A stretch of DNA of 35,182 nt from assembly GCA_031397815.1 (NCBI GenBank), contig JANNMJ010000059.1:1-35182 (forward strand), written 5' to 3'. Numbering within the stretch: the first letter of the stretch is position 1; each line of letters opens with the position of its first letter. The notes beneath the pieces are model-generated. The model did no database searches, was not told where the DNA came from, and saw nothing but the letters and a program-made list of their open reading frames with translations. Shown here piece by piece: positions 32,401-35,182 of this stretch. The DNA comes from JANNMJ01 sp031397815. Lineage in GTDB: Bacteria > Bacteroidota > Bacteroidia > Cytophagales > Hymenobacteraceae. The position numbers and the translations under genes are program-made.

Positions 32401-32883
32401 AGCCGGACGGCGACCAGCAGCGCGAATCCACCGAATTGGCAGATTCGGATCGCACACTCAGGCGATGCCATTGGCTTTGAAGTAGATGTGACGGCATATT
32501 CCAACTGCGGCACGACCCCGACGACCTCCACTATCTACGTCACATTCGCTCGCCCCGGAACAGGTGCTTCTGGACAACCCTGTCCATTTAACCGCCCGGC
32601 CGTTTCGTCAAGCCCCTTCGGGCTTTATCCGATTCCGGCCAACGCTACGTTGCACGTTGAGCTGCTGGATACGGATTCTACCGCTACTGGTAGCTGGAAT
32701 GATGATCTGGCGCTCACCACCCATCTACAGATCGTGGATTACTACGGCCAAACTTGGTTGAGCCAGACGATGCCCGGCCGCGTCGGCGACCTCAACATCG
32801 CTGCTGTTCCCCCGGGCATTTACGTACTGAGAGTACAGCGTGGTGCCCGGCTCGAAACAACGCCGATCACTATTGAGCGGTAG
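29482..32883 (+). CDS. T9SS-exported alpha/beta-hydrolase (lipase/esterase-like) with PKD-like and sorting domains
   Basis: 1133-aa exported protein with signal peptide (SVALCGLLIGLARPAGAQD). The N-terminal 330 residues are beta-rich and unassigned. An alpha/beta-hydrolase domain follows: KPLIVVEGFDPWEFVP, then the nucleophile elbow VLGQSMGGLVGRFALSW (Ser444), then LLITHDAPHRGASVPLALQ, as in lipases and PGAP1-like esterases. SDHISFNQ at about residue 805 may supply the catalytic His. A PKD-like domain (ICRTGNTFSVPAVAGATYTWTWG, about 850-910) and a type A T9SS sorting domain (LYPIPANATLHVELL ... PPGIYVLRVQRG) end the protein. It is the last gene of the repeat-bounded segment and is followed by a long hairpin terminator. 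The substrate is unknown. Confidence 0.85.
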   Translation: MIHGFRRWSVALCGLLIGLARPAGAQDPTQPPQEFSRIDHLFGQLNVSSERLPTGLLLDYGLHLANLSHYDPTVEAPADTVLPADLTAWRTAYATLMTAQVGARMRLPLLRDINTRLREAQPHGAANAALDGAPVPLMLLFAEYEHLREDALEKKLLTLTPDSQLVDAGAALTPYARATAFVAAPGRETVRGPVVRFQYDPEQFFIKASDRPLGQALDVDFGDGIGWRTLAPKTVVEVKYDKSGLYGLRFRLRDNATGQWQHARGRLNVVVPDPADVAARAALYAATRSYHFGTLTQTGLAAAPTDYGVPAGATVTVTYGGGRDITTLVAPGQMPRFRKPLIVVEGFDPWEFVPNGENTDFADFMRKIQNVLYTGATSFASQLDYTGQYDLIHVDFDKGTDDIRRNAMRVVEIIEWVKLNRDPAFPIDPANPQDPNRPVVLGQSMGGLVGRFALSWMDRHNRAPGVRLLITHDAPHRGASVPLALQIGVRRLASMNLWWAAALHPVGIVGVFLTPADLSQDVENIKNLLREPATRQLMIAQDIEDNDFLENEYRNTITYAAPSYRFVAIANGSECGTPQALAPYGELLRMEAHFYANPIGILAGTSVLGAVLPIAAVLIRPIPAVGSLGLGAAAAMAIRGALLSVCGRQFTTQCVLNAQPDNANGSERIYFVRIAYQMHLSFLMGFVRIRLPIRIPLYQGDENARAGLLSYETAPGGGYTLRDVELSKNTSTPNWLYPFVDAGLRFEGATNFGFVPTVSAIDYPGPLTRAAVFNGYSGTAAPGTASRAAAFVTQEPRASFTNSDHISFNQRNARWTYEQLDQQATLTPGCATLTCNADNLTISGPRNICRTGNTFSVPAVAGATYTWTWGSGIRPVAGANLNSPSITFEPVGTGTDRTTIRVQIRSECTSTVSRELIVSARETPAIPSGWINSQAGNECNPLFSLSLPPVIGAVSYSWELTPSNNLAYTLYGSSRTATSSANPPNWQIRIAHSGDAIGFEVDVTAYSNCGTTPTTSTIYVTFARPGTGASGQPCPFNRPAVSSSPFGLYPIPANATLHVELLDTDSTATGSWNDDLALTTHLQIVDYYGQTWLSQTMPGRVGDLNIAAVPPGIYVLRVQRGARLETTPITIER

Positions 32884-32909
32884 CAGCGGTCAGCAGAAGA
32901 AACAGTAAG

Positions 32910-32970
32910 AGACCGTCGGGAGTCGGCAATCATTGGTAACGGATGATCGCCGACTCCCAACGGTCTTTTT
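32910..32970 (+). terminator. Long hairpin terminator after the hydrolase gene
   Basis: AGACCGT-C-GGGAGTCGGC pairs with GCCGACTCCC-A-ACGGTCT. An additional inner ATCAT/ATGAT pair and a T-tract support it. It lies between this gene and the convergent hemY. Confidence 0.88.
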
Positions 32971-32979
32971 GCGAATTAC

Positions 32980-33018
32980 CCCCTATTGCAGCCGGTTCGC
33001 TACTTCAACGGCCCGCGC
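32980..33018. repeat. 39-bp direct repeat, right copy (within hemY 3' end)
   Basis: Covers the last 11 codons and the stop of hemY plus 3 bp; identical to 28109-28147 in the same orientation. Together they bound a segment of 4832 bp. Confidence 0.92.
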
Positions 33019-34332
33019 GACCACGTCGGGGACGCCCGCGCCTGCCGCCCAGTTGCCCACTGCCCACACGCCCTGCGCCTCCAAAGCCGGGAGCGCCGCC
33101 CTGACGGGCTGAATCGCCGCATCGAACTGCGGAATGGCGCGCGGCCACCGCACGACGTGCCGAAACACGGGCGGCGCGCTGATGCCGTAAATCTCGCGCA
33201 GCTCGGCATCGACGGCGGCGAGGAGCACGTCGTCGGGCTGCTCGGTGGCGCCGGGGTTCTGGTCGCCCCCGACGAACGACGTCAGTAGCACCTGCTCAGC
33301 GGGGCAGCGGGCGGGATAAATCGACGACGACCAGATAGTGCCCGCCGTCAGGCGCCCTTCTGCGCGCGGGTAAAGCGCGCCGAAACCATCGAGCGGATGC
33401 GCGACAGCCGCGCGCGGGTAAGCCAGATACGTGGCGACCATCGGCGGGTAACGCACGGCCGCCAAGGCTTGCGCGAACGCGGGCAAAGCGCCGGTGAGGA
33501 TGGGCGCCGCTGCGTAGGTGGGCAGCGCGAGCACGAGGTGACGGTAAGCTGAGCGGGGCGCCGTCCGGCCGTCTTCAAATGTTAGGGCGAAGCGACCGTC
33601 GGGCAGGCGCTGCACGTTTTGCACGGCCGCGCCCCGGTGGAAATGCTGCAATGGCGCCGCCAACGCGGCGGGTAGGGCGGCGGCGCCGTCGCGAAAGGAG
33701 ACGATTTTACGCCGACCCGTGCTGCCCGCCGATTTCGCCAACCCGCGCACCAGCGAGCCATATTGGTCGGCGAGGGCGGCGAGGCGCGGCATTGCTTCGT
33801 GCAGCAGCAATTTCTGAGGGTCACCAGCCCAAACGCCCGCCACGAATGGGTCGAGCGCCCATTTCACGACTTCCGCCCCGAATCGCTCCCGAAAAAAATC
33901 GGCCATTATGGTGCCGGGTGCTATCGGCTCGCCCCGCGACCGAAATAACTCGGTCAGGAATTTCAGCTTCGTCCCCCACCCGAAAAACCCCGACGCCAGC
34001 AGCGCGGGCGGCGAGCCGGGCAGCCGCCGCAACGCGCCGCCGCGCAGGATATACCTGTGCGCCGAAACCGCCGCTGTTTCGGTGAGCTGGTCGGTCAGCC
34101 CGGCTTGTGCAATCAGCGTTTCGAGTCCTTCGGAAAGCTGAAGGGAGTTCGGGCCGAAATCGAGCAGGTACGGCCCCACTCGCGCCGACTGAATAATGCC
34201 GCCCACGGTGGCGGGCGCGGCCTCGAAAAGGTCGTACGGAATCCCCGCACGCTCCAGCGTAAAGGCCGTCACGAGGCCACCAAGCCCCGCGCCAAGAATG
34301 GCAACGGGCGACGATTCAGAGGGTTTTTCCAC
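32983..34332 (-). CDS. hemY: Protoporphyrinogen oxidase (HemY type, also called HemG in some annotations)
   Basis: 449-aa FAD enzyme oxidising protoporphyrinogen or coproporphyrinogen in heme synthesis. The FAD-binding motif VAILGAGLGGLVTAF lies at the N-terminus (GxGxxG at 14-19), then YLLDFGPNSLQLSEG, RRLPGSPPALLASGFF, KWALDPFVAGVWAGDPQKL and the C-terminal FAD motif GVWAVGNWAAGAGVPDVVARAVEVA. The start is uncertain: GTG at 34332 lies 7 bp after a perfect -7 element (TAGCTTTG), suggesting a leaderless message, while TTG at 34341 would overlap that element. The frame stays open further upstream but that part overlaps the divergent gene. Its last codons form one of the 39-bp repeats. Confidence 0.93.
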   Translation of the reverse strand: MEKPSESSPVAILGAGLGGLVTAFTLERAGIPYDLFEAAPATVGGIIQSARVGPYLLDFGPNSLQLSEGLETLIAQAGLTDQLTETAAVSAHRYILRGGALRRLPGSPPALLASGFFGWGTKLKFLTELFRSRGEPIAPGTIMADFFRERFGAEVVKWALDPFVAGVWAGDPQKLLLHEAMPRLAALADQYGSLVRGLAKSAGSTGRRKIVSFRDGAAALPAALAAPLQHFHRGAAVQNVQRLPDGRFALTFEDGRTAPRSAYRHLVLALPTYAAAPILTGALPAFAQALAAVRYPPMVATYLAYPRAAVAHPLDGFGALYPRAEGRLTAGTIWSSSIYPARCPAEQVLLTSFVGGDQNPGATEQPDDVLLAAVDAELREIYGISAPPVFRHVVRWPRAIPQFDAAIQPVRAALPALEAQGVWAVGNWAAGAGVPDVVARAVEVANRLQ

Positions 34333-34338
34333 GGTGCG

Positions 34339-34346
34339 CAAAGCTA
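34339..34346 (-). promoter_or_regulatory. -7 element directly at the hemY start
   Basis: TAGCTTTG on the minus strand, perfect TAnnTTTG, ending 6 bp before the GTG start. Transcription would then begin at or next to the start codon. No matching TTG at -33 was found. Confidence 0.45.
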
Positions 34347-34416
34347 CCAACCCGCTTGCTTGCAGCCCGCGGCCGACCGCAGCCGCCCATCTTCGCGTTC
34401 CGTTCCGAAGCCGCTT

Positions 34417-34971
34417 ATGATGACTTTTCCGCCTTACCCCGCCGCCGGCCCCAACCGCGCCGTTTTCCTCGACCGCGACGGCGTGCTGAACGAGGAGAGG
34501 GGCGATTACACGTGGCGCCTCGAAGATTTCCGCGTCCTCCCCGACGTGCCCGATGCCCTGCGTCGCCTCCACGCGGCGGGCTATCGGCTGATTGTCATCA
34601 CGAATCAGGCGGGCGTGGCGAAAGGCCTTTACTCGATGACCGAGGTAATGGCCTGCCACGAAAAGCTGCAAGCCACCTGCGGCGCCCTCCTCGACGCGAT
34701 TTACGTCGCCCCCAACTACCCGAAAGTATCGGAATCGCTAAGCCGCAAACCCGATTCGCTGCTCCTCGAAAGAGCCATCGCTCGCTTTCAGCTCGACCCC
34801 CAAAACTGCTGGTTCGTCGGCGACCGGGGCCGCGATATGGCCGCCGGGCAGCGCGTCAACGTCCGCACCATTCGGGTGGGTAAAGTGGATGCCGCCGATG
34901 ATGCCCCGCGAGCCGATTATTACGCCGCCAATCTGGGCGCGGCCACGGAGCTGATTTTGGGCGGGCTGTGA
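34417..34971 (+). CDS. GmhB-like HAD-IIIA phosphatase (heptose/histidinol-phosphate type)
   Basis: 184-aa HAD phosphatase, resembling D-glycero-D-manno-heptose 1,7-bisphosphate phosphatase in LPS core heptose synthesis. The nucleophile motif is VFLDRDGVLNEE (Asp19, Asp21), motif II is LIVITNQAGVAKG, and motif III/IV is RKPDSLLLERA then CWFVGDRGRDM. The Cys/His zinc loop of E. coli GmhB is absent here (VAPNYPKVSESLSRKP), so substrate assignment is less certain. The ATG at 34417, or the next codon ATG, is the start; the reading frame is open upstream but overlaps hemY. It is divergent from hemY. Confidence 0.88.
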   Translation: MMTFPPYPAAGPNRAVFLDRDGVLNEERGDYTWRLEDFRVLPDVPDALRRLHAAGYRLIVITNQAGVAKGLYSMTEVMACHEKLQATCGALLDAIYVAPNYPKVSESLSRKPDSLLLERAIARFQLDPQNCWFVGDRGRDMAAGQRVNVRTIRVGKVDAADDAPRADYYAANLGAATELILGGL

Positions 34972-35047
34972 TTGCCGTTTCATAGCTGCGGTTCCGTGCC
35001 GCCGTGCCGTAACCGCGTTGGCTCAGCCACATTGCCGTAACCGCGTT

Positions 35048-35182
35048 CCCCACCCCGCCCCTTCGGGGCACCCCTCCCCCAAGGGGGCGGGGAGTTCGCA
35101 CCTAGTTGCGATAGTGTTTGCGGTAAGAGTGGAAAACTCCCCGCCCCGGAGGGGAGGGGTGGCCCGCAGGGCCGGGGTGGGG
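35048..35182. repeat. GC-rich imperfect inverted repeat (about 48-bp arms), reaching the window edge
   Basis: Left arm 35048-35096 (CCCCACCCCGCCCC... GCGGGGAGTT) and right arm 35135-35182 are imperfectly complementary, with an AT-richer loop of 38 bp. Each arm also contains its own short hairpins (CCCCTTCGGGG, GGCCCGCAGGGCC). It has the same general style as the palindrome at 13159. It may continue beyond the window. Confidence 0.8.

Noticed and set aside
28109..33018. tRNA-based att site or prophage
   Set aside because: No tRNA-like fold or integrase in the segment; the repeat comes from a protein gene end.

Overview
The window looks like chromosomal DNA of a GC-rich member of the Bacteroidota, most likely a Cytophagales (Hymenobacter-like) species; the lineage is an inference. 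Supporting signs are three secreted proteins with type IX secretion (T9SS) sorting domains (one type B/CHU_C, two type A), DUF3857/transglutaminase-like proteins, promoter elements close to the Bacteroidota TTG...TAnnTTTG pattern, little Shine-Dalgarno signal, and a RuvB N-terminus typical of the group.

Layout. 1-131: C-terminal end of an IS30-like transposase running in from the window edge. 0.56-3.85 kb: large T9SS-exported beta-propeller/PKD protein. 4.0-8.0 kb: two overlapping DUF3857 proteins, the first without and the second with transglutaminase catalytic residues. 8.05-8.21 kb: possible small structured transcript. 8.3-11.3 kb: sugar-decoration cluster (polyprenyl-phosphate glycosyltransferase, RffC-like acetyltransferase, RffA-like aminotransferase) behind a CAGC tetranucleotide repeat. 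11.5-13.1 kb: VIT1/CCC1 metal transporter and an N-acetylmuramoyl-L-alanine amidase. 13.2-15.0 kb: unknown acidic protein divergent from a small secreted protein. 15.3-17.6 kb (minus strand): exported superoxide dismutase, Ogt, outer-membrane barrel-like protein. 17.8-18.8 kb: ruvB. 19.0-21.5 kb (minus): GT9 glycosyltransferase and purB. 21.7-23.3 kb: T9SS-exported endonuclease I. 23.8-25.9 kb: AsmA-like/GT51 glycan polymerase. 26.4-28.1 kb (minus): TerC and a DPM1-like glycosyltransferase. 28.1-33.0 kb: a segment bounded by 39-bp direct repeats, carrying two mosaic paralogous lipoproteins and a T9SS-exported alpha/beta-hydrolase. 33.0-35.0 kb: protoporphyrinogen oxidase (minus) and a GmhB-like phosphatase.

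Most genes are housekeeping or envelope functions. The most unusual region is 28.1-33.0 kb. One boundary repeat is the last 11 codons plus stop of hemY; the other is an orphan copy of that same gene end, 22 bp from the start of the DPM1-like gene. This suggests that a former hemY-DPM1-terC run was split by a cassette that restored the hemY 3' end. Inside, the two lipoproteins share nearly identical 5' and 3' DNA blocks around a strongly diverged, AT-richer core.

Intergenic DNA is rich in palindromes. At least seven families of inverted repeats occur between genes, with a large cruciform and tandem array at 26.0-26.4 kb. No tRNA, rRNA, CRISPR array or integrase gene was seen.
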